From Cycas panzhihuaensis (Eukaryota; Cycadophyta): a stretch of 64,000 nt of DNA. The notes below the pieces were generated by a model, which was not told the origin of the DNA, searched no databases, and was given only the letters and a program-made list of their open reading frames with translations. Below, one piece after another: positions 1 through 11,119 of the stretch. Both the position numbers and the translations under genes were made by a program. Positions within the stretch are counted from its first letter, which is position 1. The number at the start of each line of letters is the position of its first letter. Location: NCBI GenBank assembly GCA_023213395.1, contig CM041465.1, positions 161,331,741-161,395,740 of the forward strand, given 5' to 3'.

Positions 1-823
1 CCATTTATGAGGCTCATGTATCTTTTCTCACTAAGCTACTAGTTTATGTACTTTTAATAGTCATTTATTAATCTTTTAGGCATATAATTCCATAGTTGTG
101 TTTTCTTTTTAGTGTATGCTTTCCATTTGTATTATAGCTAGAGCATATTGGTAACATTATAGGTTTTAGAGTGCTTTGGAGTGGCTGCAACCTATTCCTT
201 CCACTCTCGTTTTTTTATTACTTCATCTTCATGAGATAAAGTGACTATAACATAGCTAGAATACTACCAAATTTTTACTATAAAGTCAAGTAAAGTAAGG
301 TAAACTTTGCTTTTAAGTGGATTCAAACTTTTCACAATCTTTTAGGATCAAGTTGCATACCTTTTTTGTCACAACATGATATGATAAGTAGAAATGCTAC
401 CAAATTTTTCTTAGAATTTTAGCATGCATATTACATGCTTATTTAACCATGTTTGAGTGCTCTTTGATGGATTAGAGAGAGAAAGGATCATATAGAGTAT
501 AACTTAAAAGTCTAAGTTCCCTTCCAAGTACCTTACTCACCCTTACTCATCCTCACTCTGAGACAAGCTCTTATTTCTACTTTCAAAAGAAAAAAAAGTA
601 AAAAAATAAGAAGAGAGATAGAGAAAGAGATAAAAAAAATAGTAGATTCTCCTTCATTATTACTTTCCCTTTTTTAGGGGGAAAAAAATGGTAGAAAGAG
701 AGAAAAAAAGGATCATTTATTACTTGCTTACTTGAGTGGTGTATCTCTCTCCCCTCTCTTTTAAGACTTAGTTCTTTAAAAAAAAAGAGAAAACAAGAAA
801 AGAGAAAAGTGAAATTTTCAAAA

Positions 824-868
<45 letters not shown>

Positions 869-1325
869 TTCTTTCTTTTTTCATTAAGTGTTACATCGCA
901 TAGCATACCTATTTAGAGTAGGATTATCTAATCACATAATGGCCTAAACAAAAGGGATCATCACACTTGTTGTGAGTCCTCAAATTTATGAGGCTAAAGT
1001 AAGCTATTAGTTAATGTTATTTGTTGGGTGCATGCAATTATAAAGTGCATGTAGTTGCATTAGGTATATACTTTGTGATTAGATTATCATAGGTTCATAT
1101 CCCCCCTTTTGACTGGAGCTTAGTATGTGCACACACTAGTGTTGCCCATTAATCCATAACTAGCCATGAAAAAGCTTGTTTTAGACCTCGCCCTTATATC
1201 CACGACATACACAAGCACTCTGCATGAAGTATTTACTCATACCCTTCCTCACATGTACCTTTAACTCCCTTAAGACCTATTATAGGTTATATTTATGTGT
1301 TCATCCTCTTGTTAGACTTTATTTA
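1..1325 (+). mobile_element. Gypsy-4: degenerate 5' LTR end (relic)
   Basis: AT-rich sequence without a credible gene. It is read as the 3' part of an old Ty3/gypsy LTR because a primer-binding-site relic lies directly after it (1327-1346) and a gag relic follows. The segment near 1210-1240 aligns by eye with the end of the Gypsy-2 LTR near 48158-48182 (the 'ctctgcgtgg...ttactt' stretch). Left of about 1100 I see no clear alignment to the younger LTRs, so other repeats could be included there. The LTR start is outside the window. Confidence 0.5.
831..864. repeat. (GA)17 microsatellite
   Basis: Uninterrupted GA dinucleotides inside a purine-rich tract (about 570-870) that also has A-runs and GAAA motifs. 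A minus-strand ORF across it (583-906) is only the Ser/Leu translation of the repeat and is not a gene. Confidence 0.97.
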
Positions 1326-1326
1326 C

Positions 1327-1346
1327 TAGTGACCATACTAAGGACT
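1327..1346 (+). other. Gypsy-4 primer-binding-site relic
   Basis: TAGTGACCATACTAAGGACT matches the primer site of Gypsy-2 (48263-48282, TGGCGACCATACTGGGGACT) at all but four positions, and all four are transitions. As in Gypsy-2, it follows an LTR end reading TA plus one spacer base. This fixes the LTR/internal boundary of the old element. Confidence 0.65.
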
Positions 1347-1439
1347 CACCAATTAGGCATTGGCTTAGCACTGCTTTACCCTTACCCCTTTCTCCCTTTT
1401 ATTTTTGCACTTTGAATTAGGACATTCATCTTACCTTGT

Positions 1440-3099
1440 TGTGTGAGGATCCCTCACATACATTACTCTTGTTCATAGGATTTTGGGCATGTTCCTCCCA
1501 CCTATCATATCTTCTTCTTGACTACTTGCATATAATGATTCTCTCATTACCTTCATGGTCTTCATCCCAGTGAATATGATTTAAGTTATTTCCCTACCTT
1601 AACAATTGATCAAGTGTCACCTATAATTAGCCACATTCCTTTAGGAGGGTCATATGACTCCTTATATTCCTAAGAAACTTACAAACCTTTTGATCAAGAG
1701 TGGTACCACCTAGATGCTTCCTACCCTTATGAAGTAAACCTACTTTAGCTAGGCTAAGAAGTCATTGGGGGTTATCATAATCCACTAAAGTCCATCCCTC
1801 ATATCATAGGGGATAAGGCCCTTTAAGAACCTCCACAAGCTCCTGAATCATCCACCCACTCTTTCTGCTTTAAGCAAGTTCATGAGGGTAAGCATGTCTT
1901 TGCCCCTAAGAAAGCTCACACCCATCCATGGGATACCATAGTGGCCCTAAGGGCCTATTTTGAGGTAGCAACAAGCAAGTCAACTCCTACAGAGGCTCAA
2001 CACCTACTCTTCAATGCCCTGGCCTCATCCACTATTATCACTACTCTAACTTAATCCATACCCTAAGTCATGGATTAGTCTATAGCTTAGCCTACCCAAA
2101 CCATAGCCACCAATCTTCCTCCCTTGATCCCTTGCATGGGATAGGACATAAGTCATCTCATACTACCTCTCATCCCACTCCCTGTGTTTCTAAATTATTC
2201 CGTCTTATATTTATATTATAAGCATCTATTCCATGATTAAGCATAGCTTGGGTTCCTCCATATATCCCTTTTGTTCCCCTTCTTCCTCATCATATGGGCT
2301 TGGTATAGACCCTACACCTCACCCCCACCCACATCATATCAACCTCACTTTGCATATGCCACTAGAATACATGACCTAACAATGGGGGCATGGTGGGCCT
2401 CATCCATTACTCGCATATGGGGTACATCCTCTCCACCCCTATGGATTCACCCCTCCCATCAAGGGACCATATCGATAAAGCCTCCTACAACATCCTTCAT
2501 CTTATTCATCCCATTTTGTCCCACTAGCCTATTCTTATTAGGGCCTATCTATGATACCATCCATACATCCTTCTGCCATTGTTGCTCCATAAGGGGTAAT
2601 GGTTCAAATTAACCCTTCTTATTAAAACCCATTATATGGAACTCTAAGTTACTCTAGGCCACCTCCTTACACTTCCTATCCTTACTTGGGTATAACACCT
2701 CCTTACTAGGTTGAATCCATGTCACAATCCATACCTTCATTGTTACCCTACTAACATGGACATCTTACCTATACCATGCCTCACTTCTAACCTGGTTATT
2801 ACCCTTAACTTTCTTATCCACCTTTTAATCATTTGGCCCAACTAAGGGTTATACCTCTTTGTGGAATGTAAGACTATCCCTCTTTCCATGAAATTATAAA
2901 GGACTAACCTACCCCCTCATTGATTAGAAGTACCCAAGTTTGATGGCACTTCCACTTAAGACCCCATAAATCATATCAGAGATTTTGCCATGGCATGCAT
3001 CAATTATTGGGCCTATGATCATATTCTGATGAAGTTATTTTTAAGATCTCTTTAGGAGGATGCTCTAAAATGGTTTCATTGCCTCCCCGTCCATTCCAT
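1440..3099 (+). pseudogene. Gypsy-4 gag relic (Tat-type)
   Basis: No long frame survives. The stretch 2935-3099 translates, with stops, to the same conserved gag core seen in Gypsy-2 at 49670-49830: FDGTS, then SMACINYWAYDHILMKL, then a W/R-F-x-x-LP core. Upstream (1500-2900) lies the Pro/Ser/Thr-rich N-terminal half, now full of stops; the open frame at 2271-2612 belongs to this decayed region. Homology ends abruptly at about 3099 inside the gag core, where the Copia-3 LTR appears to begin. The rest of the element is presumably beyond the right end of the window. This is the oldest member of the gypsy family seen here. Confidence 0.7.
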
Positions 3100-3107
3100 T
3101 AAAGGTA

Positions 3108-3176
3108 ATAGTAAGAGTTAGAGGGAGCATATCATTGTAGTAATGAAAAATATAAGATAAAATTCTAGCATAATGG
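3108..3176 (-). repeat. Copia-3 3' LTR, outer part (split by Copia-1)
   Basis: Short AT-rich sequence between the broken gag relic and the Copia-1 insertion. Joined with 8502-8571 it would make a roughly 140-bp LTR: it would begin TGTTGGG on the minus strand at 8571 and end ...TATTA at about 3108 (final CA mutated). The boundaries are inferred, because the other LTR is not in the window. The last five bases (3172-3176, aatgg) are one copy of the Copia-1 target duplication. Confidence 0.35.
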
Positions 3177-3820
3177 TGTTGAGAATACAAGGTCCCAACC
3201 CTTTAACCGCCACCAAGATCTATTGCATTCTTACAACTAGTTATAGAAATCAAAAGTTAAAATTACATTTAAGTTCTAAAATTAGAGATTATACAATAAC
3301 ATGAAAATGAAAGCCAAACATCATATATGCACCTGATATAACATGGTAAAACCCTAGCAGTGTGCTAGGGAAACATCCACATAGGAAATGTATTAATCTT
3401 TATTGCTATAGAATGGAGAAATAGTACATCTCAGTTATAGAGTGCTCTTAGGAACAACAATCAATCGCTGCCCTCATCACAGTACATTACATTACATACA
3501 ACATCATAAGAAAGGCCCTAAAATGGGCTACATGAGAGGAACACCCAAGGCATAAATCTCAACCGTAGAATCTAGGGTATTTGTATCGAACGACCCTGAT
3601 TCTCTTTACAATTTAATAAGGTTTACAGGGCTAATTTTTTGGGTCGGGGCCTATCACCCCCGAACCCCCACCTAGCAGGGGGCGTTCTACCCCCTTACAC
3701 CCCACGGCCAAGGGGGGCTCCCGCCCCCCTTAGAACCCCCCCAAGAAATATTAGGGGGGAAAACCGCGCCAAAAACATGCCAAAATTTTAGCCCCATAAT
3801 TGTTGTCACAATATGCAACA
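3177..3820 (-). repeat. Copia-1 3' LTR
   Basis: 644 bp, TG...CA termini. It is the 3' LTR because the coding strand is minus. It contains a very C-rich block at about 3650-3745 (G-rich on the element's sense strand). Confidence 0.93.
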
Positions 3821-3834
3821 ATCTCCACCTTGAG
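3821..3834 (-). other. Copia-1 polypurine tract
   Basis: Minus-strand CTCAAGGTGGAGAT directly upstream of the 3' LTR start, the usual form of a plant copia plus-strand primer. The same motif adjoins the Copia-2 3' LTR at 11120-11133. Confidence 0.8.
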
Positions 3835-3859
3835 AACAATTACCTGGTACCTTTCTTGG

Positions 3860-5639
3860 ACCCTTCATCATCTTTTCTATAAGCTAAGAGAAGTCAAACA
3901 CCATTTGAACTTCTCTAATGGTACTGGTTTTGTGAATATATTAGCACAATTCTGATTGGTGTGAATCTTCTCAAGTGCCACTCAACCTACTTCCATAACT
4001 TGTCTAACAAAATGGTACTTAAGAGCAATATGCTTTGTTCTACTATGATAAGTTGGACTCTTGGCTAAGTAAATGATACTTTGATTGTCAAAAAATACCT
4101 TTACATTTTCCTAACTCCTTCTAAGCTTAACCAATAGACCCTGTAGCTAGATTACTTATTTACAAGCATGTACTACAACAACATATTCAGCTTCTATGGT
4201 TGAAAGTGTGATTGTGCTTTGTAATTTAGACATCCAACTAACTAGACCATTTGCAAGAGTAAAAATATAACCTAAAGTAGACCTTCTTTTGTCTAAATCT
4301 CCTACAAAGTCTGAATCAACATATCTGTAAACCTAATTACCTCTACCTCCAAAGGTGATGCAGTAGTCATTCGTGCCTCTCAAATACCGAAGCACCCATT
4401 TCACTATAGCCCAATGCTCCTTTCTTGGATTTGCCATAAATCTGCTAACTACACTGACTGCATGTAAAATATCAGGTCTTGTACATACCATGGCATACAT
4501 CAAACTTCCTATTACACTGGCATAAGGCACACGAGACATATAAGCCTTTTCTTCTTCACTACTAGGACTCATATTCAAAGAAAGCTTGAAGTGGGAAGCC
4601 AATGGGATACTCACTGGTTTCACATTTGCCATCCCAAACCCGGTTAGCACCTTCTCCATATATTTCTGCTGTGATAAGCATAGCTTACCATTTTTCCTGT
4701 CTCTGTGTATCTCCATGCCTAAGATTTGTTTTGTAGCTCCTAGATCCTTCATATCAAAAGTCCTAGCCAATTGAGCCTTTAGCTTATTGATTTCTTCCAT
4801 GCTCTTGCTTGTAACTAGCATGTCATCAACATATAATACCAAGATAATGAATCAGCCATTGTCCATAAATTTAAAGTAAACACAATGATCATACTCACTT
4901 CTTTTAAAAATTTGGCTCTCTATAAAGGCATCAAACTTCTTGTACCACTGCCTGGATGATTGCTCCAAGCCATACAATAATTTCCTGAGCTTGTAAATAA
5001 GTCTTTTCCTACCATCTTATACAAACTCTTCTGGTTGATCCATATAGATCTCCTCATCTAAATCTCCATGTAGAAAAGTTATTTTTACATCTAACTACTC
5101 CAACTCCAAATCAAGAGAAGCTACCAATGCTAACAAAACCTAAATTGAAACAAGTTTAACAATTAGTAAAAAGATCTCATGAAAATCAATACACGCTACA
5201 GGCAAAACCTTTAGCCACCGGCCTTGCCCTCAGATTTATCAACCTTTCTATCAACATCTGTTTTCTTTTTTAAAACCCACCTGCAACCAATAGTCTTCCT
5301 GCCATATGGAAGTTTTACCAAGTCCCATGAATTATTTTTCTTCAAAGCATCTATCTCTTCCTACATAGCCCTTATCTACTTCTCACCATGGATATCATCT
5401 ACTACTTCCTGATAAAATGTAGGCTCACCATCATTAGAAACTAAAGCAATTGAAATAGAAGGGTTGTACCTGTCAGGTGGATGACTAACTCATGTAGATC
5501 TTCTAACTTTTGGCAGAGGAGTGTCCACATACTCCTGTGAATCCGCTGTTAATTCATCTTCAGAAAGGTCTTCATGCTCTTCTGATTCCATAGATGGCTG
5601 CATTTCAAACTTGACTTGTTGATGTTCAGCTTATTGCTC
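3860..5639 (-). pseudogene. Copia-1 reverse transcriptase and RNase H (defective)
   Basis: The best frame is 4333-4842 (169 codons). It opens with the RT catalytic box YVDD (codons 4822-4833) and continues through the connection domain, including VIGSLMYAMVCTRPDI. Below 4333 the RNase H can be followed in minus-strand frames with stops, including a STIEAEY-like active-site box near 4180-4200. The N-terminal RT (about 4850-5400) is recognisable only in pieces: the copia start ALKKNNSWDLVKLP near 5310-5350, then several frame changes. Function: cDNA synthesis and removal of template RNA in the virus-like particle. Copia-2 carries the homologous region at 11120-12496. Confidence 0.88.
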
Positions 5640-6933
5640 CTATTTCATTTCAACTTCTGCACTGTCTAATTTTATAAGGGGAGATTCATCAAATATGACA
5701 TCTCTGTTAATGGTGATTTTTTGGGCAGTAGGATCCCACAACCTGTATCCCTTCATACCATCCTTATCACCATAACCAACAAAGATATATCTCTTAGATT
5801 TTGGATCTAACTTTGAACATTTACTTTTGTCAGTCTAGGCATAAGCATCACAACCAAAAACTTTTAAATTTGAATAATCACATGGATGTCCAATCCATAC
5901 CTCTCCATGAATCTTGTAATCTATTGCAAGTGATGGTAACCTATTTACCAGATAGTAAGTTGTTCGAACAGCTTCTTCCCACAAGCCCTGCTCCACTCCT
6001 ACATTACTTAGCATGCTTCTTGCTCTTTCCAAGAGTGTCCTATTCATGTGCTTAGCAATGCCATTTTACTGTGGAGTATAGCTAGTAGTCTTGTGTCTTT
6101 TGATCCCAACTTCTCTGCAATAGTTCTCAAATTCTAAAGAGTTAAACTCATCTCTATTGTCAATTCTTAAACATTTGATTGTCTTACTAGTGTTGTTCTC
6201 AATTAGAGACTTGAATTGCTTAAACACACTAAACACTTCAGATTTCCTTTTCAAAAAATAGACCCCTACCTTCCTAGAGTAATCATCTATAAATGTGACA
6301 AAATATAATGATCCTCCATAAGATATTTTAATGGGCTGGTCCCCATACATATGAATGTATGTAATCCAAAACGCCTTTACTAGTGTGACTCCCTACTTTA
6401 AACCTGAGTCTACACTATTTTCTAAAAACATAATATTTACAGAAAGCTAAGTCTGAAAGTTATAAGTTAGGAAGCAACTTATAGTTTATCAGTACCTTAA
6501 GTCCTCTCTCACTCATGTGCCCAAGTCTCTGATTCCATAGCTGAGCTAGATCTTCTGTAGTCTTTAATGTTGTAGCTGCTTGGCTAACATCTGTACTTCC
6601 CACTAAAATATAAAGATTTCCTTTCTTTAAGGCTTTCATAACAGCCAAGGCACCCTTTGACACCTTTAGGACTCCTTCATGACCTGTATGCTTATAACCA
6701 CCTGAATCTAATTCACCCAAGGAAATCAGATTCCTTTTCAAATCAAGTATATGTCTAACCTCAGTTAATGTTCTAACTACCCCATCAAACACCTTAATTC
6801 TGATGCTACCAATGCCCATTGTCTTATAAGAAACTTTGTTTCCCATAAGCAAATCACCACCATCAAGAGGTTGGTATGATGAGAACCAACTCTTTTGTGG
6901 ACATATGTGGTGAGAAGCACCTGAATCTACTAA
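5640..6933 (-). pseudogene. Copia-1 protease, GAG-pre-integrase and integrase (defective)
   Basis: The aspartic protease site DSGAS is readable with its Asp codon at 6925-6927, just after a stop. The frame 6460-6852 holds the region up to the GAG-pre-integrase motif (LWNQRLGHMSERG). The integrase core is split between 6066-6350 (FIDDYSRK with the first Asp; LRIDN with the second) and 5835-6047. The third acidic residue is lost: the site expected to read NG-x-x-E has AAG (Lys) at 6051-6053 and a stop just before it. C-terminal integrase continues to about 5680 (VGYGDKDGMKGYRLWDP-type motif). This fits a recently dead copia pol with scattered G-to-A changes. Confidence 0.88.
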
Positions 6934-7803
6934 CTAGTCATGGTGATAATGAGAAACATTACAAGTGACCAAGACATCATCATCTATACCCTGATTTGAC
7001 TCCACCTGATTCGCCTCCTTGGTAGGATCTTCCTTTATCTGGAGCTCTTTCCTTTTGTAACAATCCTTCTTGAGGTGACGGATCTTATTACAATGCCAAC
7101 ATCTGAGCTTACTCTTTTTACTCTTTGACTTGGACCTCAATATATCCCTGGAGTTTTGTCCTCTCTCAAACGTTCTACCCCTTACTGCCATGGCTTCTGG
7201 TATGGAGGTTTCAAGACTGGACTTCCTCCGCACTTCTTCCATTATCAAAGCACTCACAACAGAATCATATTCCAATTCATCTGTAGTTCTAAAACTAATT
7301 AAGGTGACAATATTATCCTAGGATTCAGGTAATGAGCATAACAGGGTAACAGCCTTGTCCTCATCCTCAATTTTAACATCGATACTAGTCAATTGACAAA
7401 TAAGAGTATTGAAAATATTTAAATGGTCAGTAATTTTTGTACCTTCCTTCATATGTAATGAGTACAGTTGCCTCTTCAAGTAGATTTGATTCGTTATTGA
7501 TTTGGTCATATATAGGCCTTCCAACCGGGTCCATAATCCTACTGCTATATGCTCCCCTACTATGTTAAACAATACTTCATCCGCCAAGCACAATTGTATT
7601 GTGTTGAGTGCCTTTTTGCCTAAATCATCCCATTCATCATCACACATCCCTACGGTTTCTTTGATTTGCCTGCAAGTACTTTGTACAAACCCTGTTGTAT
7701 AAGAATATCATACGCTTTTAGCTTTCATAACTCGAAGTTGTTCTTGCCATTGAATTTCTCTACCTCAAACTTTGCACCTGCTAGTTTCGCTATTTGGTGT
7801 AGA
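6934..7803 (-). pseudogene. Copia-1 gag with CCHC zinc knuckle (defective)
   Basis: Two open pieces, 7318-7647 and 6934-7275, plus an N-terminal part up to about 7803 broken by two in-frame stops (one at a position that is Trp in related copia gags). The N-terminal piece has the UBN2/retrotran_gag type pattern (WTRLEGLYMTKS... LKRQLYSLHMKEG... LLCSLPES). The second piece carries one canonical knuckle, C-x2-C-x4-H-x4-C (CWHCNKIRHLKKDC). The original start is probably near 7803, where Met has become Ile. Gag would form the particle and bind element RNA. Confidence 0.88.
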
Positions 7804-7850
7804 AACGCTGACACCAAAACCTTTATAAACTCGCTACAAGCAAAAGAGTG

Positions 7851-7862
7851 GCGTTGATACCA
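7851..7862 (-). other. Copia-1 primer-binding site (tRNA-iMet type)
   Basis: Minus-strand TGGTATCAACGC starts two bases inside the 5' LTR. Plant copia elements usually have TGGTATCAGAGC, complementary to the 3' end of initiator Met tRNA; the first eight bases are identical here. Confidence 0.85.
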
Positions 7863-7864
7863 CT

Positions 7865-8496
7865 TGTTGAGAATACAAGGTCCCAACCCTTTAACTGCCA
7901 CCAAGATCTATTGCATTCTTACAACTAGTTACAGAAATTAAAACTTAAAATTACATGTAAGTTTTAAAATTAGAGATTATACAATAACATGAAAATGAAA
8001 GCCAAACATCACATATGCACCCAATATAACATGGTAAAACCCTAGCAGTGTGCTAGGGAAACATCCACACAGGAAAGGTATCGATCTTTATTGCTGTAGA
8101 ATGGAGAAACATTACATCTTAGTTACAGAGTGCTCTCAGGAATAACAGCCAGTCACCGCCCTCATCACAGTATATTACATTACATACAACATCATAAGAA
8201 GAGCCCTAAAATGGGCTACATGAGAGGGACATCCGAGGCATAAATCTCAGCTGTAGAATCTAGGGTATTTGTATCGAACAACCTTGATTCTCTTTACAAT
8301 TTAATAAGGTTTATAGGGCTAATTTTTTGGGTCAGGGACTATCACCCCCGAACCCCGACCTAGCGAGGGGCATTCCACCCCCTGGCCAAGGGGGGCTCCT
8401 GCCCCCCTTGGAACACCCCGAGAAAGATTGGGAGGGAAACCATGCCGAAAACATGCCAAAATTTTAGCCCCATAATTGTTGTCACAATATCCAACA
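7865..8496 (-). repeat. Copia-1 5' LTR
   Basis: 632 bp, TG...CA. Same sequence as 3177-3820 with scattered, mostly C/T and G/A differences and a short deletion in the C-rich block (8340-8415). Confidence 0.93.
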
Positions 8497-8501
8497 AATG
8501 G

Positions 8502-8571
8502 TAGTGTTGAAGAACACCTAGGGTCTTATGACCCTTATATAAATAGACAGGAGTTGGGAAGGAGCCCAACA
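8502..8571 (-). repeat. Copia-3 3' LTR, inner part, with TATA-like box
   Basis: Resumes directly after the second AATGG of Copia-1. It ends with cccaaca (8565-8571), i.e. TGTTGGG on the minus strand, a typical copia LTR start. It carries TTATATAAATAG (8535-8546), readable as a TATA box on either strand, and a small inverted repeat (gttggg...cccaac, 8553-8570). The LTR assignment rests on position and termini only. Confidence 0.4.
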
Positions 8572-10368
8572 TCTACTATCATCTAGTGTTTAAAAATATC
8601 ATTTAAAATAATCTATTTACATAGCTTAAGTTAGCTCCCAAAAGTCTAATACTGACACATATGCTATATATGTTATTAAGTAATTAATGAAAATTATCCA
8701 ATATTTTACATTCATAATGTTTATTTGGGGAAACACTAAGCTTATCTCTAAAATTATGGAACTTAATCCTTCCAAGTGCTTTAGTGAAAATATCTACCAC
8801 TTGTTCATCTGTGTTGCAATAGGTTAAGTCAATCTTACTAGCTTGAACCAATTCTCTAATAAAATGATATTTTGAGTTTTAATATGCTTCGTTCTACCAT
8901 GAAATACTAGATTTTAAGTTATTTATATGGTACTTTGGTTATCACATAAAATTTATATGGGACTATCCAATTTTACTTGTAAATCTTAGAGTAGTCTTCT
9001 TAGCTAAATTGTTTCACAAGCTCCTACTACTATTGCTTTGTATTCTACTTCTATAGTAAATAAGGATATCATGTTTTGTTTCTTTGAACTCCAAGTTATT
9101 ATTGTTGAACCTTAATTAAAGGTGTAAATTGGTGTAGATTATCTATCATCTATGCATCCTATCTAATTGGAATCTATGTAGCCAACTAGTCTGAAGTTTG
9201 TCGATGACTTGTAATGAAGTCAATAGCTAACTTTTCCTTTTAAGTATCTAAGGATACTTTTTGTTGCTTGCCAATGTAATACCCTAATCATATATGAATC
9301 TAAAAATAACACTTACTACATACATGATATCTAGCCAAGTCAAACTTAAGTAAATCAAGCTACTAATCAATTGCCTATAGAGAGTAGGATCAACTGATAT
9401 AAATTCTTCATACTCTGATAATTTTATCATGACTTTGGTTGGTGTAATAAGTGGTTTACAATTACTCATGTTGAACTTTGTAATAAGTCCAAAGTGTAGT
9501 TTCTTTGGGAAACAAATATCCTATTCTTATCTTGCTAAACTTCTAAGACTAGGAAGTAGTACATTAGTCCTAAATTAGTCATTTAAAATTTCTTACATAT
9601 GTCTTCTTTAAATTCTTAAGACAAATGAGGATCATTGCCTATATAAATAAGGTAATCAACATACAACCCTATAATGAGTATCAAACTTCCTTCTATTTTG
9701 ATATATAGATTAGGATCATATTTACTCCTATAGAATCCTTTATCTCTAAAGTATTTATTAATCCTAGAGTACTAAGCACTAGGTGCCTGCTTGAGTTCAT
9801 AAAAGGCCTTTTAGAGTTTATAGACCTTTTGTTCTTCCCCTTTTACTTTAAAACCTTTAGGTTGTTAGACTTAAATCTCCTCTTCTATGTACCCATTCAA
9901 GAAGGCACTTTTAATGTCCATTTATTAAATAGTCCAACCCTCTTGTACATCTAAACCCATCATTAGATGAACTATCTCTATTTTAGCAATTAGTATAAAT
10001 GTCTAATTATAGTCAATACCTTCAATTTATGTATAACCTTTGGCAACTAGTCTTACCTTATATTTGTTTATTATTTAATCCGATTTGAATTTGGTCTTTT
10101 AAACCCACGTTGTCCCAATTATAAGTTTGTTTAGTGGCAAGTCAACCAATTCATAAGTATCATTTTTAACTAGGGCATTTATTCTTTTTTCATTATATTT
10201 TTCCATTCATCTTTTGTATTAGCATCTTTAAAAGTATGAGGCTCATTTGATTCCATAACTTGGTTCATCAAGGCAAAGTTAACTCTGTGAGAGTGAGTGG
10301 ACCTTCTCCTAAAGTTGTTATCTAGAATATTTAAAGGATCAAGACTTCTTTGAACCTATTTTAAAACT
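8572..10368 (-). pseudogene. Copia-3 RT/RNase H relic
   Basis: A second, strongly decayed copia lineage distinct from Copia-1 and Copia-2. 9284-9469 keeps the copia connection motif (DPTLYRQLISSLIYL... LDIMYVVSVIFRF). The RT active-site box reads YVDY at 9652-9663: the second Asp of YVDD is replaced by Tyr. RNase H follows towards 8640 and N-terminal RT towards 10300, in shifting frames. The copia signal is lost at about 10340-10368, where the Gypsy-3 LTR starts. The remaining 5' half would lie beyond the right end of the window if Gypsy-3 inserted here. Confidence 0.72.
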
Positions 10369-10460
10369 TGGAAGTATGCCTTTGGGGGCTCACTATGGAT
10401 AAGAGCTCCTAAGCTAGAATTATAACTACAACAGGGGCTTAGGAACCTCAAAGGAGGGGA
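10369..10460 (-). mobile_element. Gypsy-3 3' LTR, terminal fragment left of Copia-2
   Basis: Begins TGGAAG, compatible with the TGGATG that starts the Gypsy-1 5' LTR on the plus strand. It also aligns with 30902-30990 (TGGAAGCGCACCTTTGGGGG there, TGGAAGTATGCCTTTGGGGG here), showing that it belongs with the sequence right of Copia-2. The last five bases are one GGGGA target duplication. The exact left edge is uncertain. Confidence 0.5.
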
Positions 10461-11119
10461 TGTTAACAAAACTAGGTCCTAATAACCAGAAACCACCCCT
10501 AAGATCTAAACTATTTTGGTAATTAGTTATAGAAATTGAAACTAAAATTTAGCATGCAAGTTCTTAAACTAGAGATAATACAATATATAAATTAGAAAGC
10601 TAAAGTGTCATAAATACACCAGATATAATGTGGTAAAACCACAATAGTATACTAGGGAAACATCCACATAGGAAAGATATCGATCTTTATTATCAAAGAA
10701 TGGAGAAATATATATAATCTATAGCAAAATACTCATAGCAATAACAGTTAGCCTCCCAACTCCTCACAGTACATCTAATACATCAAATACCATCAGCATA
10801 AAGGAAAAACACCCTAAATCAGGCTAAATGAGAGAGTCATACAAGGCATAAATATTTACCATAGAATCTGGGGTATTTTGAATGAATGAACCTAATTCTC
10901 TTTACAATTTAGTATGCTTTTTCAGTGCTAGCTTTTTGGGCTAGGGGCTACCGCCCCTGAACCCTCTCTTTATGGGGGATGTTCTGGCTCCCCCTGTACC
11001 CCCCAGCCAAGGGGGACTCCTACCCCCCTTAGATCCTCCCATGGAAGTTTAGCATGGAAACTGTATTGCCAACCTATCAAAATTTTACCTCCAAAACATT
11101 GTTATTATATTATCTAATA
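10461..11119 (-). repeat. Copia-2 3' LTR
   Basis: 659 bp, homologous to the Copia-1 LTR in order (TGTT start, 'aaaaccac/ccctag' block, C-rich block at about 10945-11045). The polypurine tract follows at 11120-11133. Confidence 0.9.

Larger units (their letters stand above)
3177..8496 (-). mobile_element. Copia-1: complete but defective Ty1/copia retrotransposon
   Basis: 5,320-bp element on the minus strand with LTRs at 3177-3820 and 7865-8496, both starting TGTTGAG and ending CAACA on the plus strand. It is flanked by a perfect 5-bp target duplication, AATGG (3172-3176 and 8497-8501). The domain order gag - protease - integrase - RT - RNase H identifies Ty1/copia. Primer site and polypurine tract are present. 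In the first 232 bases of the LTRs I counted 13 differences by eye, mostly transitions. Every coding block carries stops, and integrase has lost its catalytic Glu. It lies inside the short Copia-3 LTR. Confidence 0.95.

Noticed and set aside
583-906. 107-codon minus ORF rich in Ser/Leu/Phe
   Set aside because: Translation of a GA microsatellite and A-runs; no gene features.
2271-2612. 113-codon plus ORF
   Set aside because: Falls in the decayed Pro-rich gag region of Gypsy-4; chance opening in a stop-rich relic.
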